A stretch of DNA of 45,997 nucleotides from Paenarthrobacter sp. Z7-10 (GTDB lineage: Bacteria > Actinomycetota > Actinomycetes > Actinomycetales > Micrococcaceae): positions 1-45,997 of the forward strand of contig NZ_JADPVH010000033.1 of NCBI RefSeq assembly GCF_026932795.1, in the 5' to 3' direction. Position 1 is the first letter of the stretch. Every line of letters starts with the position of its first letter. The notes beneath the pieces were generated by a model, which worked only from the letters and a program-made list of their open reading frames with translations, ran no database searches and was not told where the DNA came from. Positions 27,608 to 35,973 of the stretch are shown piece by piece. The position numbers and the translations under genes are program-made.

Positions 27608-28033
27608 TCAGTTGACCGCACCGGTGAACTTCTCGCCGGGCCCCTTGCCCGGGGCGTCCGGAAGGACCGATGCTTCGCGGAAAGCCAGCTGAAGGGAACG
27701 AAGTCCGTCGCGCAGCGGACCAGCATGCTGGCTGCCTATTTCCGGCGCCGCGGCGGTGACGAACCCTGCCAGCGCGGTGATGAGTTTGCGCGCCTCGTCG
27801 AGATCCTTCAGCTCTTCGGCGTCCGGGCCATCCGCCAGCCCACACTTGACCGCAGCAGCGCTCATCAGGTGAACGGCCGCCGTCGTAATAACTTCAACTG
27901 CGGGAACCTCGGCAATGTCCCGCAGCGCGGTTCCGGATTCCCGTGCCGGTGATTCCGGCTCGGAGGCCGAGGTCTTAGGCTCAAAGCTGTGACGGGTGGT
28001 TTCGGCGGTCGGATTACTCTCAGGCGTGCTCAT
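27608..28033 (-). CDS. DUF1844 family protein
   Basis: The 141-residue acidic protein has a Ser/Thr/Glu-rich first third and the conserved core IAEVPAVEVITTAAVHLMSAAAVKCGL...DLDEARKLITALAGFV of DUF1844, often encoded beside infC in actinobacteria. ATG 28033 (MSTPESNPTAE) is chosen; the frame is open upstream to 28174 over the infC leader. It is divergent from infC and shares the 330-bp control region. Function is unknown. Confidence 0.88.
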   Translation of the reverse strand: MSTPESNPTAETTRHSFEPKTSASEPESPARESGTALRDIAEVPAVEVITTAAVHLMSAAAVKCGLADGPDAEELKDLDEARKLITALAGFVTAAAPEIGSQHAGPLRDGLRSLQLAFREASVLPDAPGKGPGEKFTGAVN

Positions 28034-28280
28034 ACTGATAAGCTTGTCACAGACCAGCTGGATGTTTTCATTTGCCGTGCCACCGGAAACGGGGACGACG
28101 AAAAGGATATCCGGTTGCAAGCGGAGTTCTCTCCCACCCGTCGACCCAGGTACAGTGCCGAAAGGCCCTTCCATTGCCGCAAGGCAGTGCTGGAGTTAAC
28201 CGGGTACCGGTCGGCCAGGCGTCCTCGAGGCGCAGGGTGGATACCCCCGGTGGGGGGAGTCCCGGCCGACCGAACATTGA

Positions 28281-28327
28281 GGCCTTCGATTGCACCAGCA
28301 GTCGGGGGCCTTCCCCTTTTGCTGGTG
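28281..28327 (+). promoter_or_regulatory. Attenuator-like leader of infC-rpmI-rplT: terminator with competing antiterminator
   Basis: GGCCTTCGATTGC (28281-28293) pairs along its whole length, with three G-U pairs, to GCAGTCGGGGGCC (28298-28310), closing on a 4-nt loop ACCA. TTCCCCTTTT follows at 28311-28320: a good intrinsic terminator. An alternative 8-bp pairing CACCAGCA (28293-28300) with TGCTGGTG (28320-28327) uses the loop and right arm and so excludes the terminator. In Bacillus an L20-binding leader controls the same operon by attenuation; whether L20 or another factor acts here is inference. Confidence 0.65.
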
Positions 28328-28360
28328 TTCATCAAATAATTGCGAAAACAGGAGTTACAC

Positions 28361-29725
28361 ATTAGCGAGCCACGAATCAACGATCGAATCCGTGTCCCTG
28401 AGGTGCGGCTGGTAGGACCAGCGGGTGAGCAGGTTGGCATCGTCCGTATTGAGGATGCCCTGCGCCTTGCTGCTGAGTCGGACCTGGATCTTGTTGAGGT
28501 AGCACCGCAGGCCAAGCCTCCGGTGTGCAAACTGATGGACTTCGGCAAGTACAAGTACGAGGCGGCCGTGAAGGCCCGCGAAGCGCGCAAGAACCAGACC
28601 AATACGGTCCTGAAGGAAATCCGCTTCCGCCTGAAGATTGACACGCATGACTACGAGACGAAGCGCGGCCACGCCATGCGCTTCCTCGGTGCCGGAGACA
28701 AGGTCAAGGCCATGATCCAGTTCCGCGGCCGTGAGCAGCAGCGTCCCGAGATGGGCATTCGCCTGCTGCAGCGATTCGCCGACGACGTTGGCGAAGTGGG
28801 TGCCGTGGAGTCCAGCCCGCGAATCGACGGCCGCAATATGGTGATGGTCATTGGGCCGCTGAAGAACAAAGCAGAGGCCAAGGCGGAGGCGCGCCGCGAG
28901 ACGCAGCGCGCGGAGGCCAAGGCCCACAATGAGGCCGTAGCGGCCGGCATCATTCCTGAAACCAAGGCGAGGGTCGATGTGGACAAGGACAATAAGTCCC
29001 CGCTGACCCAGAGCCTGGCGGATCTGATGCCCACCGGCCTCGCCGCGCGGGATTCCCAGGTTGCGGCAGACGGGACCGCGGTGCCTGAAGCGAAGACCTC
29101 CGCCGCCCCTGACGCCAAGGTGCCTGACGCCGTCGTCGCCCCGTCCGAGGAGGCACCGGAAGCGGTGTCTGTCCCGAGCGCCGGAACCGAATCTGTTGCT
29201 GTGGCGAAGGCTCCGGAAGCGTCGAAGCCTGCTGCTGTGGCGAAGGCTCCGGAAGCGTCGAAGCCTGCTGCTGTGGCGAAGGCTCCGGAAGCGTCGAAGC
29301 CTGCTGCTGCGTCGAAGGCTCCTGAAGTCTCGAAGCCTGCTGCTGTGGCGAAGGCTCCGGAAGTCTCGAAGCCTGCTGCTGTGGCGAAGGCTCCGGAAGT
29401 CTCGAAGCCTGCTGCTGTGGCGAAGGCTCCGGAAGCGTCGAAGCCTGCTGCTGTGGCGAAGGCTCCGGAAGCGTCGAAGCCTGCTGCTGCGGCGAAGGCT
29501 CCGGAAGCGTCGAAGCCTGCTGCTGCGGCCGTGAAACCGGCAGCCGCGCCGAAGCCAATGGCTTCACCGAAGCCGATTCCGATGCCCAAGCCGGTTGCCA
29601 AACCGGGAGTGGGCAAGCTGGCGGGAGCCAAGCCGGCCGGGAAATCGGCCACCACCAAACCTGCTGTCCGGACGAGTGCCCCCAAGGACTCATCAGGCCA
29701 GAGTGCGTCAGACTCAGCCGAGTAG
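28361..29725 (+). CDS. infC: Translation initiation factor IF-3 with long repeat tail
   Basis: IF-3 monitors start codon choice and keeps 30S subunits free. The first ~175 residues are normal IF-3 ([58 protein letters not shown]). The start is ATT at 28361, after CAGGAG 6 nt upstream, a rare start that IF-3 itself discriminates against and so allows self-limiting expression. TTG 28340 would put the ribosome binding site inside the gene. The protein is 454 residues instead of about 180-200: the C-terminal ~280 residues are Ala/Pro/Lys-rich, with nine 12-residue repeats ([12 protein letters not shown]) and then a [14 protein letters not shown] stretch. Confidence 0.95.
   Translation: MSEPRINDRIRVPEVRLVGPAGEQVGIVRIEDALRLAAESDLDLVEVAPQAKPPVCKLMDFGKYKYEAAVKAREARKNQTNTVLKEIRFRLKIDTHDYETKRGHAMRFLGAGDKVKAMIQFRGREQQRPEMGIRLLQRFADDVGEVGAVESSPRIDGRNMVMVIGPLKNKAEAKAEARRETQRAEAKAHNEAVAAGIIPETKARVDVDKDNKSPLTQSLADLMPTGLAARDSQVAADGTAVPEAKTSAAPDAKVPDAVVAPSEEAPEAVSVPSAGTESVAVAKAPEASKPAAVAKAPEASKPAAVAKAPEASKPAAASKAPEVSKPAAVAKAPEVSKPAAVAKAPEVSKPAAVAKAPEASKPAAVAKAPEASKPAAAAKAPEASKPAAAAVKPAAAPKPMASPKPIPMPKPVAKPGVGKLAGAKPAGKSATTKPAVRTSAPKDSSGQSASDSAE
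29198..29521 (+). repeat. Nine tandem 36-bp repeats inside infC
   Basis: The unit GCTGTGGCGAAGGCTCCGGA... encodes [12 protein letters not shown]; nine copies run without gaps (9 x 36 = 324 bp). Copies differ mainly at Val/Ala/Ser in position 2-3 and Ala/Val in position 8. Near identity even at silent sites points to recent slippage or unequal crossing-over, so copy number may vary between strains. Confidence 0.9.
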
Positions 29726-29760
29726 GGCAACAGCCCTGTAGGGCAATAAGTACCCCCCGC

Positions 29761-29781
29761 CAGCGACCTGACCGGTCGCTG
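29761..29781 (+). other. Hairpin between infC and rpmI
   Basis: CAGCGACC (29761-29768) pairs with GGTCGCTG (29774-29781). There is no T tract, so it may be an mRNA-processing or stabilising element within the operon. Confidence 0.4.
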
Positions 29782-29830
29782 CAAGAGAACCACGGGCAGC
29801 GCCGGTGGATACGTAAGGAGATCGGTTCCC

Positions 29831-30025
29831 ATGCCGAAGATGAAGACACACAGTGGAGCCAAGAAGCGCTTCAAACTGACCGGAAGCGGCAAGCTCAAGC
29901 GCCAGCAGGCTAACCGCCGCCATTACCTGGAGCACAAGTCCTCGAGACTGACCCGCCGTCTGGCCGGGGACAGGATCGTTGCCCCGGCAGACGCCCGGAA
30001 CATCCGCAAGATGCTGGGCATCTGA
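29831..30025 (+). CDS. rpmI: 50S ribosomal protein L35
   Basis: The 64-residue basic protein starts [24 protein letters not shown], the L35 signature, and keeps [22 protein letters not shown] lies before ATG 29831. It is the middle gene of infC-rpmI-rplT. Confidence 0.97.
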   Translation: MPKMKTHSGAKKRFKLTGSGKLKRQQANRRHYLEHKSSRLTRRLAGDRIVAPADARNIRKMLGI

Positions 30026-30122
30026 CCCATAGTCAATCTGCTGCAGGTTCACATCGGCCGCAGCACCGCATAAGCCTTCTCAGGCATGTTTGGCTTGGGA
30101 TGTAATTTTAAGGAGTACGCAC

Positions 30123-30506
30123 GTGGCACGTGTGAAGAGGGCGGTCAACGCCCATAAGAAGCGTCGGGTTATTCTTGAGCGGGCTAAGGGCTACCGTGGT
30201 CAGCGCTCACGTCTGTACCGCAAGGCTAAAGAGCAGCTGCTGCACTCGTTCGTGTACAGCTACGGTGACCGCCGCAAGCGCAAGGGCGACTTCCGCCGCC
30301 TGTGGATCCAGCGCATCAACGCTGCCTCCCGCGCGAATGGCCTGACCTACAACCGCCTGATTCAGGGCCTGAAGGCCGCCGAAATTGAGGTGGACCGCCG
30401 CATGCTCGCCGACTTGGCCGTCAACGACGCCGGAGCCTTCGCCGGCTTGGTGAAGCTGGCCAAGGCAGCCCTTCCGGCTGATACCTCGGCGCCGGTGGCA
30501 AAGTAA
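30123..30506 (+). CDS. rplT: 50S ribosomal protein L20
   Basis: L20 binds 23S rRNA early in 50S assembly and in some bacteria represses its own operon by binding the leader. The 127-residue protein begins [29 protein letters not shown] and keeps [11 protein letters not shown] and [20 protein letters not shown] 30123 follows AAGGAG at about 7 nt. It ends the ribosomal part of the operon. Confidence 0.97.
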   Translation: MARVKRAVNAHKKRRVILERAKGYRGQRSRLYRKAKEQLLHSFVYSYGDRRKRKGDFRRLWIQRINAASRANGLTYNRLIQGLKAAEIEVDRRMLADLAVNDAGAFAGLVKLAKAALPADTSAPVAK

Positions 30507-30577
30507 CACCAGCATTGCCGCGCAGTCAGCCTGAGAGCGCGCAGATTGCGGTTTTCTTCGGCCCGGGCCAGGACTGC

Positions 30578-30583
30578 TAAAGT
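30578..30583 (+). promoter_or_regulatory. Putative leaderless promoter -10 of the rRNA methyltransferase gene
   Basis: TAAAGT ends 6 nt before ATG 30590, and no Shine-Dalgarno sequence precedes that ATG. The gene may thus be transcribed apart from rplT. Confidence 0.4.
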
Positions 30584-30589
30584 CCAAGA

Positions 30590-31495
30590 ATGAATGACGA
30601 CGGACGCCCGCCAGTTGACGCAATGACCAATCCCCGAGCAGATCGGGTAAAGGACGTTGCAAAACTGGCCGGGCGTCCGGTGCGTTTAAAGCGCAGGCAG
30701 TTTCTGGTGGAGGGACCGCAGGCCGTACGCGAAGCGCTGCGGGCGCACCGCGACTGCCTGCTGGCCGGGGGGACGGCCGTGATTGCGGAAATATACGCGA
30801 GTCTGGAATGCCTTAAGCGGTATCCCGAGATGCTGGATCTGGCCGAGGACCCGACCAGTCGCCTTCACATCCGGGTTGCCAGCGAATTGGTGCTGGAGGC
30901 AATGACGGACACGGTCTCGCCGCAGGGAATCGTCGCGGTATGCAATTACGTCGATGTGCCGCTGCATGAGGTACTGGCAAGCCGGCCGAAGTTGATTGCA
31001 GTGATGTGCCAAGTCCGCGACCCTGGCAATGCCGGAACTGTTCTGCGGGCAGCGGATGCCGCCGGGGCGGACGCGGTTATTTTTACTTCCTCAAGCGTGG
31101 ACGTCTACAACCCCAAGAGCGTCCGTTCCACGGTCGGTTCGCTGTTCCATCTTCCAGTGGTTGTTGGCGCAGAGGTGTCCGCGCTGGTTGACCAGTGCAA
31201 GCGGGCGGGTCTGGCGGTGTTGGCCGCGGATGGCTATGGACACCTCAATCTTGATGATCTGCAGGACGAAAGCGCCGCGCGCAGTTTTGAGCAGGAAGTT
31301 CCCGAGTCCGCCTTGGAATTGGAGTCGCCGACCGTCTGGCTGTTCGGCAATGAGGCACAGGGGCTCTCCGAGGACGAACTGATGCTCGCTGACCACCGGG
31401 TGGCCGTTCCGGTGTACGGCTCTGCCGAGAGCCTGAACCTGGGTACTGCCGCCACCGTGTGCCTGTATGCCAGCGCACGCGCCCAGCGGCGCTAA
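30590..31495 (+). CDS. TrmH/SpoU-family RNA methyltransferase
   Basis: This 301-residue enzyme should 2'-O-methylate a ribose in rRNA or tRNA. An N-terminal RNA-binding region (RLKRRQFLVEGPQAVREAL) precedes the SpoU knot domain with motif 1 (VRDPGNAGTVLRAADAAGAD), motif 2 (WLFGNEAQGLSEDEL) and motif 3 (VPVYGSAESLNLGTAATVCLY). The slot after rplT and its form recall 23S rRNA methyltransferase/TsnR annotations. ATG 30590 fits the TAAAGT spacing; ATG 30623 is an alternative. Confidence 0.92.
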   Translation: MNDDGRPPVDAMTNPRADRVKDVAKLAGRPVRLKRRQFLVEGPQAVREALRAHRDCLLAGGTAVIAEIYASLECLKRYPEMLDLAEDPTSRLHIRVASELVLEAMTDTVSPQGIVAVCNYVDVPLHEVLASRPKLIAVMCQVRDPGNAGTVLRAADAAGADAVIFTSSSVDVYNPKSVRSTVGSLFHLPVVVGAEVSALVDQCKRAGLAVLAADGYGHLNLDDLQDESAARSFEQEVPESALELESPTVWLFGNEAQGLSEDELMLADHRVAVPVYGSAESLNLGTAATVCLYASARAQRR

Positions 31496-31517
31496 GGATC
31501 CTAGGCAGCATCTCCCA

Positions 31518-31565
31518 GGCAGCAAAGGGGGCCGGCACCTGCGCGGTGCCGCCCCCTTTGCTGCC
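31518..31565. terminator. Strong bidirectional terminator after the rRNA methyltransferase gene
   Basis: 31518-31539 and 31545-31565 form a 21-bp stem with one bulged G and a 5-nt loop; the arms carry AAAGGGGG/CCCCCTTT. It separates a plus-strand gene from a converging minus-strand gene. Confidence 0.88.
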
Positions 31566-31585
31566 AAATATTGTGGATGCTTCGC

Positions 31586-31861
31586 TTAGCGTGAGACGCT
31601 CTTGTTCCGGCCGGTGATGGCACCGTAGATACCGGCAACGACGAAGCCGCCGATGATGGCGAAGATCCAGGTGCCGAGGTGGAAGAAGCCGTTGATCGCG
31701 TTGCCGCCGAAGACCAGGGCGGAAATCCAACCGCCGACAATCGCTCCCACAACACCCAGGATCAGGCTGGTGACCCAACCGCCACCGACCCTGCCGGGCA
31801 TAACTGCCTTAACAATCGCACCAACAATAAGTCCGAGAATAATCCAGCTAATGAAACCCAT
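31586..31861 (-). CDS. GlsB/YeaQ/YmgE family small membrane protein
   Basis: The 91-residue protein has three hydrophobic segments with Gly-rich packing (GFISWIILGLIVGAIVKAVMPG, WVTSLILGVVGAIVGGWIS, WIFAIIGGFVVAGIYGAITG), the pattern of this stress-associated family. AAGGAGGAG lies just before ATG 31861. Longer open frame upstream is not coding. Role in the membrane is unknown. Confidence 0.9.
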   Translation of the reverse strand: MGFISWIILGLIVGAIVKAVMPGRVGGGWVTSLILGVVGAIVGGWISALVFGGNAINGFFHLGTWIFAIIGGFVVAGIYGAITGRNKSVSR

Positions 31862-32109
31862 GACTCCTCCTTCAGGTGAGCTTACGAGATAGACACTAGC
31901 ACTCCTGGACGCATTCGGCAGCATGCTTACTACCCCATAGTTGCCGGCGTGTCGTTCCCTGTGTGGGCAGTAACGAAACGTTGTTGTCCGGAACCGGTCA
32001 CTGGTGGCACGGTACGGTAATGGCAGGGGAATGAGCGCCTCAGCAACCTTGCGCCGCCGTCGAGAACGGCGGGGAGTTGCCGGGAAAACCAATCGGAAGG
32101 AATTGCATC

Positions 32110-33084
32110 GTGTCTGCCGGAGGTGGAAGCGAGGCCATTATTGCCGCGCTGGCCGCAAATTTGTCCATCGCGGTGCTCAAATTCGTGGCCTTCCTGCTGA
32201 CGGCTTCGTCGTCCATGCTGGCGGAGTCCATCCACTCGTTGGCCGACTCCGGCAATCAATTGCTGCTGTTGGTCGGCGGCAAACGCGCTGCCAGGCAGGC
32301 AAGCCCGGAGCACCCTTTCGGTTACGGGCGCGAGAGGTACATCTACGCCTTTATCGTCTCCATCGTGCTCTTCAGCGTTGGCGGTCTCTTTGCCCTGTAT
32401 GAGGCTTACGAAAAATGGCATGATCCGCACGGTATTGAACCGACGTGGGCCTGGGTGCCGCTCGTGGTCCTCGTTGGATCGATTGTCCTGGAGGGGTACT
32501 CCTTTCGCACCGCCGTCCGGGAATCCAACCACACCCGGGGTGGAAAGAGCTGGGTCCAGTTCGTCCGCACGGCTAAGGCGCCGGAACTGCCGGTGGTGCT
32601 GCTGGAGGATTCAGCTGCTTTGGTTGGTCTCGTTTTCGCCTTGGGCGGCGTCTCCATGACACTGGTTACGGGCAACGGCCTGTGGGATGCCGCGGGAACT
32701 GCTCTCATCGGTCTCCTGCTGGTTACCGTGGCTGTCATCCTCGCCATCGAAACAAAGTCATTGCTGCTGGGTGAATCTGCCACCGCTGCGGATGTGCGCG
32801 CCATTGAGAAAGCCCTGGTGGGCCCGGGAGTGAGCCGGATCATTCATCTCAAGACCATGCACCTTGGCCCGGACGAGCTGCTGGTCGCCGCGAAGATTGC
32901 CGTTGACACCGCGGACACCGGGGCGCAGATCGCGGCAGCCATTGATTCGGCCGAGCGTCGGGTCCGGGCCGCTGTTCCCACCGCCAAGGTGATGTATCTG
33001 GAACCGGATATCTATTCGTCCTCGAAGGCCCCGGGTACACCCGCCTCGGCGGGGCACGACGACGGCGTCCCCGACCCGCGCTGA
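32110..33084 (+). CDS. Cation diffusion facilitator family transporter
   Basis: The 324-residue protein has six hydrophobic segments, with the family motif SMLAESIHSLADSGNQ in segment 2 giving the Asp/His metal site, HPFGYGRERYIYAF after it, and a C-terminal cytoplasmic domain (about 225-305) ending MYLEPDIY. Such proteins export Zn2+, Fe2+ or other divalent cations by proton exchange. GTG 32110 follows GGAAGGA. Metal specificity cannot be judged. It is divergent from the YeaQ-like gene and converges with the next gene. Confidence 0.9.
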   Translation: MSAGGGSEAIIAALAANLSIAVLKFVAFLLTASSSMLAESIHSLADSGNQLLLLVGGKRAARQASPEHPFGYGRERYIYAFIVSIVLFSVGGLFALYEAYEKWHDPHGIEPTWAWVPLVVLVGSIVLEGYSFRTAVRESNHTRGGKSWVQFVRTAKAPELPVVLLEDSAALVGLVFALGGVSMTLVTGNGLWDAAGTALIGLLLVTVAVILAIETKSLLLGESATAADVRAIEKALVGPGVSRIIHLKTMHLGPDELLVAAKIAVDTADTGAQIAAAIDSAERRVRAAVPTAKVMYLEPDIYSSSKAPGTPASAGHDDGVPDPR

Positions 33085-33101
33085 AGGGTGCCGCACCCGC
33101 G

Positions 33102-34322
33102 TCACACCGTTGTGGAGACCAGCAGCACGGCCTTGGAACGCCGTCGTCGGACATCAACCAGGCCACTGACTGCCGCAATGCCCAGCCCCAGGACAGCGAG
33201 GGCCGCGCCGATCAGGGCCGGGGCGGTGTAGCCCCAACCCAAGGTGATGACCAGCCCGCCAAGGAACGGACCGAGCGCGTTGGCCACATTGAGGGCTGAA
33301 TGATTCAGCGAGGAGGCCAGTGCGGGGGCATCCGGGGAAACGTCCAGCAGCCGGGTCTGCAGTGCCGGGATGAGCATGGCCCCGGCCGCTCCGACGACGA
33401 AGACCATGAGCAGCGCGGCCCACTGCACGTGCACGGCGGCGCTGTAGATCAGCAGCATCGCCGCGATGAAGGCCATCACGGCGAAGATGCTGCCCAGCAC
33501 CGATTTGTCCGCGATCCGGCCGCCGATGACGTTGCCCGTCACCATGCCGAGACCGTACAACGCCACGACGATCGGCAGGAAGGACGCTGGGAAACCGGCG
33601 ACATTTGTCATGGTGGGAGCGATGTAGGCGTAGACCGCGAAAAACCCGCCAAATCCGACGATCCCGATCAGCAGCGTCAGCCAGACCTGAAGGCGCTTGA
33701 GGGCGCCGAGCTCCGAGCGCAGGCCGGCATCCTGCGGCACAGGCATCAGCGGTACGAACCTGCGGATGCTGACCAGTGTGAGCACTCCCAGCAAGGCAAC
33801 CAGCACGAACATCAGCCGCCAGCCCAGCTGTTGGCCGATCAGGGTTGCCAGTGGCACACCGACGACATTGGCGATGGAGAGCCCGAGCATCAGCATCGAA
33901 ATTGCCCGGCCCCGCTTGGTGGGCGCCACCAGCGAGGCGACGATGACGGCGGCAACGCCGAAGTAGGCGCCGTGCGGCAAACCGGCGATGAAGCGGGTGA
34001 GCAGGAGGGCCGGATAATCAGCGGCGAAGTACGAGGACAGATTGGCCACGGTGAACAAAACCATCAGCAGTGTGACAAGCGTCTTCCGCCTGATTCGCGC
34101 GCCCACTGCGGCGAGCACCGGGGCGCCCACGACGACGCCGAGGGCGTAACTGGAAATGAGGTGCCCGGCCTCCGGGATGCTGACATGGACTCCTTGGGCG
34201 ATATTGGGCAACAGTCCCATCATGGCGAATTCAACGGTGCCGATGCCGAATCCGCCTATGGCCAGGGAGGCGATCGCAAATGCGGTGTGCCGCGGGGACA
34301 AGGGGGCAGCGGTTTTGGTCAT
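33102..34322 (-). CDS. MFS transporter, DHA1 drug/sugar exporter type
   Basis: The 406-residue protein has about twelve membrane segments and the DHA1 signature pieces (FGIGTVEFAMMGLLPNIAQ, VVVGAPVLAAVGARIRRKTLV as loop 2-3, FIAGLPHGAYFGVAAV in segment 4-5), close to the AraJ/YdhP-like branch. Substrate is unknown. It diverges from the Nudix gene, 85 bp away, and nearly abuts the end of the cation exporter gene (17 bp). Confidence 0.88.
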   Translation of the reverse strand: MTKTAAPLSPRHTAFAIASLAIGGFGIGTVEFAMMGLLPNIAQGVHVSIPEAGHLISSYALGVVVGAPVLAAVGARIRRKTLVTLLMVLFTVANLSSYFAADYPALLLTRFIAGLPHGAYFGVAAVIVASLVAPTKRGRAISMLMLGLSIANVVGVPLATLIGQQLGWRLMFVLVALLGVLTLVSIRRFVPLMPVPQDAGLRSELGALKRLQVWLTLLIGIVGFGGFFAVYAYIAPTMTNVAGFPASFLPIVVALYGLGMVTGNVIGGRIADKSVLGSIFAVMAFIAAMLLIYSAAVHVQWAALLMVFVVGAAGAMLIPALQTRLLDVSPDAPALASSLNHSALNVANALGPFLGGLVITLGWGYTAPALIGAALAVLGLGIAAVSGLVDVRRRRSKAVLLVSTTV

Positions 34323-34395
34323 TCGCGTCGTTTCTGGGAAGGGAATCCGGAGGACCGGCCGTTCCGGCGCGCTCCCTTAACAGTCTAGGGCGGCC

Positions 34396-34401
34396 TAGAA
34401 T
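34396..34401 (+). promoter_or_regulatory. Putative leaderless promoter -10 of the Nudix gene
   Basis: TAGAAT ends 6 nt before GTG 34408. The -35 is not clear. GAGG overlaps the 6-nt gap, so a short-leader reading is also possible. Confidence 0.45.
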
Positions 34402-34407
34402 GAGGCG

Positions 34408-34854
34408 GTGACTGTGCGAAAAGAGATTGTCGCCGGAGCCATCGTGGATTCGCTTGTCCGTCCGGAGCGGCTGCTGGTGGCGCGCCGGACGGCGCCACCA
34501 GCGTTCGCCGGCATGTGGGAGTTCCCGGGCGGCAAAGTGGAACCGGGCGAGTGGCCCGAGGCCGCGCTGCATCGCGAACTGGCTGAGGAGCTAGGCGTCA
34601 CCGTCTCGCTGGGGGTTGAACTGCCAGGCCCGACCCCGGAGGGCTGGCCTCTGTCCGGCAGCGCGGTGATGCGCGTCTGGCTGGCCGAGCTGATGCGGGG
34701 TGCGCCGGCACCGCTTGAAGACCACGACGAGCTGCGCTGGGTTGACCTGAATGCCCCGGCCGCGTTGCTGGCACTGCCGTGGATCCCGGCGGACCTGCCG
34801 ATTGTGCTGGCGCTGCTGAGTGTGGCGGTCACCGGAGCCGGCGGCTCTTCCTGA
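34408..34854 (+). CDS. mutT: Nudix hydrolase, MutT-like
   Basis: The 148-residue protein has a complete Nudix box G-x5-E-x7-R-E-x2-E-E-x-G (GGKVEPGEWPEAALHRELAEELG). With the MutT-type beginning (KEIVAGAIV...RLLVARRTAP) and FAGMWEFPGGK it resembles 8-oxo-dGTP hydrolases that clean oxidised nucleotides. The symbol rests on this likeness; other nucleoside diphosphate substrates are possible. Confidence 0.85.
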   Translation: MTVRKEIVAGAIVDSLVRPERLLVARRTAPPAFAGMWEFPGGKVEPGEWPEAALHRELAEELGVTVSLGVELPGPTPEGWPLSGSAVMRVWLAELMRGAPAPLEDHDELRWVDLNAPAALLALPWIPADLPIVLALLSVAVTGAGGSS

Positions 34855-34937
34855 GACTTATGCAGGTTCATCCCTACCGGGGCCGGCGCGACCTATGCCA
34901 GACTGTACCTTTGACGTCCGCATCCCAGGAGGATTAG

Positions 34938-35147
34938 ATGAGCGCATCTGACGAGCACGGCGAGGCCACCAAGGACGCGCCAGCCAAAGCGGGAACCAAC
35001 GAGGAACAAAAACGGAAATTCCGCGAGGCGTTGGATCGCAAAAACAGCCAGCACCACGCCACAGTGGAGACCGCGAACGGAACGAAAATCAGCCAGGTAC
35101 ACGGTTCAGCCTCGCAGAAGCGTGAGTTCCGCCGCAAGAGCGGATAA
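34938..35147 (+). CDS. DUF5302 family protein
   Basis: The 69-residue hydrophilic, Lys/Glu-rich protein has the conserved end KISQVHGSASQKREFRRKSG and middle KRKFREALDRKNSQHH of this actinobacterial family. AGGAGG lies 5 nt before ATG 34938. It has no membrane segment or Cys. Function is unknown. Confidence 0.88.
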   Translation: MSASDEHGEATKDAPAKAGTNEEQKRKFREALDRKNSQHHATVETANGTKISQVHGSASQKREFRRKSG

Positions 35148-35168
35148 GCTTTCGGTCACCATCAGCGG

Positions 35169-35197
35169 GCCCCGGTCCGACGTCGGACCGGGGCTTT
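35169..35197 (+). terminator. Intrinsic terminator after the DUF5302 gene
   Basis: GCCCCGGTCCGA (35169-35180) and TCGGACCGGGGC (35183-35194) form a 12-bp stem, followed by TTT. Confidence 0.85.
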
Positions 35198-35228
35198 GCC
35201 GTGTCGTTTACAGTTCAGGGGGAGCACA

Positions 35229-35516
35229 ATGGCAAGTATGGATATGCACAAGACGTACTCTGCAGCAGCGGAAGCCTCAAGCCGACATCCGCATGATTGG
35301 GGCAGGGCCATGGCGCAGGCCATGAGCGATCTGGCGACCCAAGTGGGGGCCGGGGCCGACGAGGACAACTACGAGATGTTGTTCGGTAGGACGCTGGCTT
35401 TGCACCTCGCCGAGTCCGAGGAGGGTGTGCTCATCACGCTGTCGTGGACACCGGACCGGCCCGATGAGGCCGAGCGCGACCTTGATCCGGACGAACCGGA
35501 ACCGGATCTGGATTAG
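35229..35516 (+). CDS. Hypothetical protein, 95 residues
   Basis: I do not recognise this protein. It is soluble, with a short N-terminal helix (HKTYSAAAEASSRHPHDWGRAMAQAMSDLATQVG), a beta-like stretch (LALHLAESEEGVLITLSW) and an acidic tail (RDLDPDEPEPDLD). GGGGGAG lies about 6 nt before ATG 35229, giving good support for expression. It follows a terminator, so it has its own promoter. Confidence 0.7.
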   Translation: MASMDMHKTYSAAAEASSRHPHDWGRAMAQAMSDLATQVGAGADEDNYEMLFGRTLALHLAESEEGVLITLSWTPDRPDEAERDLDPDEPEPDLD

Positions 35517-35591
35517 TGCATTCGGTCCCATTGCGGCCTTCCCTCGGCGTATGGTGACGAATCAGCAGGATTAATCGATGGAGGATGTCGA

Positions 35592-35924
35592 ATGGAAAAA
35601 TCGTCCCTGACCGCGGTGACCCGGCAGCAACTCGATAAAGCCCGGACGGCATCCAGCGGCCGCAGCTCCCAGACGGTCTACGGCGGGCATGAGCACGTCC
35701 TGCGCCAAACGGTGATCGCCCTGGCGGCAGGGCAAAAGCTGGATGAGCACGAGAATCCAGGCGAGGCCACTGTCTATGTCCTGCGGGGGCGGGTCCGGCT
35801 GGCCTCGAGTGCTGTCAGTTGGGACGGCATGTCCGGGGATCTGTTAATCATTCCGGCGGCCCGGCATAGTCTGGAGGCTCTGGAAGACGCCGCCATCCTG
35901 CTGACCGTGGCCAAACTCCACTGA
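35592..35924 (+). CDS. Cupin-domain protein
   Basis: The 110-residue protein is a single cupin: a motif 1-like stretch (AGQKLDEHENPGEATVYVLRGRVRL) and motif 2 (GDLLIIPAARHSLEALEDAAILLTV). The metal-ligand pattern of classic cupins is partly kept (H53, E55 region and H in ARHSLEA). GGAGG precedes ATG 35592. Ligand unknown; proteins of this size often bind small molecules or act as isomerases. Confidence 0.8.
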   Translation: MEKSSLTAVTRQQLDKARTASSGRSSQTVYGGHEHVLRQTVIALAAGQKLDEHENPGEATVYVLRGRVRLASSAVSWDGMSGDLLIIPAARHSLEALEDAAILLTVAKLH

Positions 35925-35973
35925 GCGGCTGCGCGGCGGAGAGTTCCCGCCGTCCGGTCAGAACAGCGTGCCA

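Noticed and set aside
29198-29521. CRISPR-like array
   Set aside because: The 36-bp units abut with no spacers and stay in the infC frame, so this is a coding tandem repeat.
28651-29898. Minus-strand frame over infC with regular [12 protein letters not shown] repeats
   Set aside because: The repeats are only the reverse reading of the infC 36-bp repeats; the plus strand has IF-3 and its ribosome binding site.
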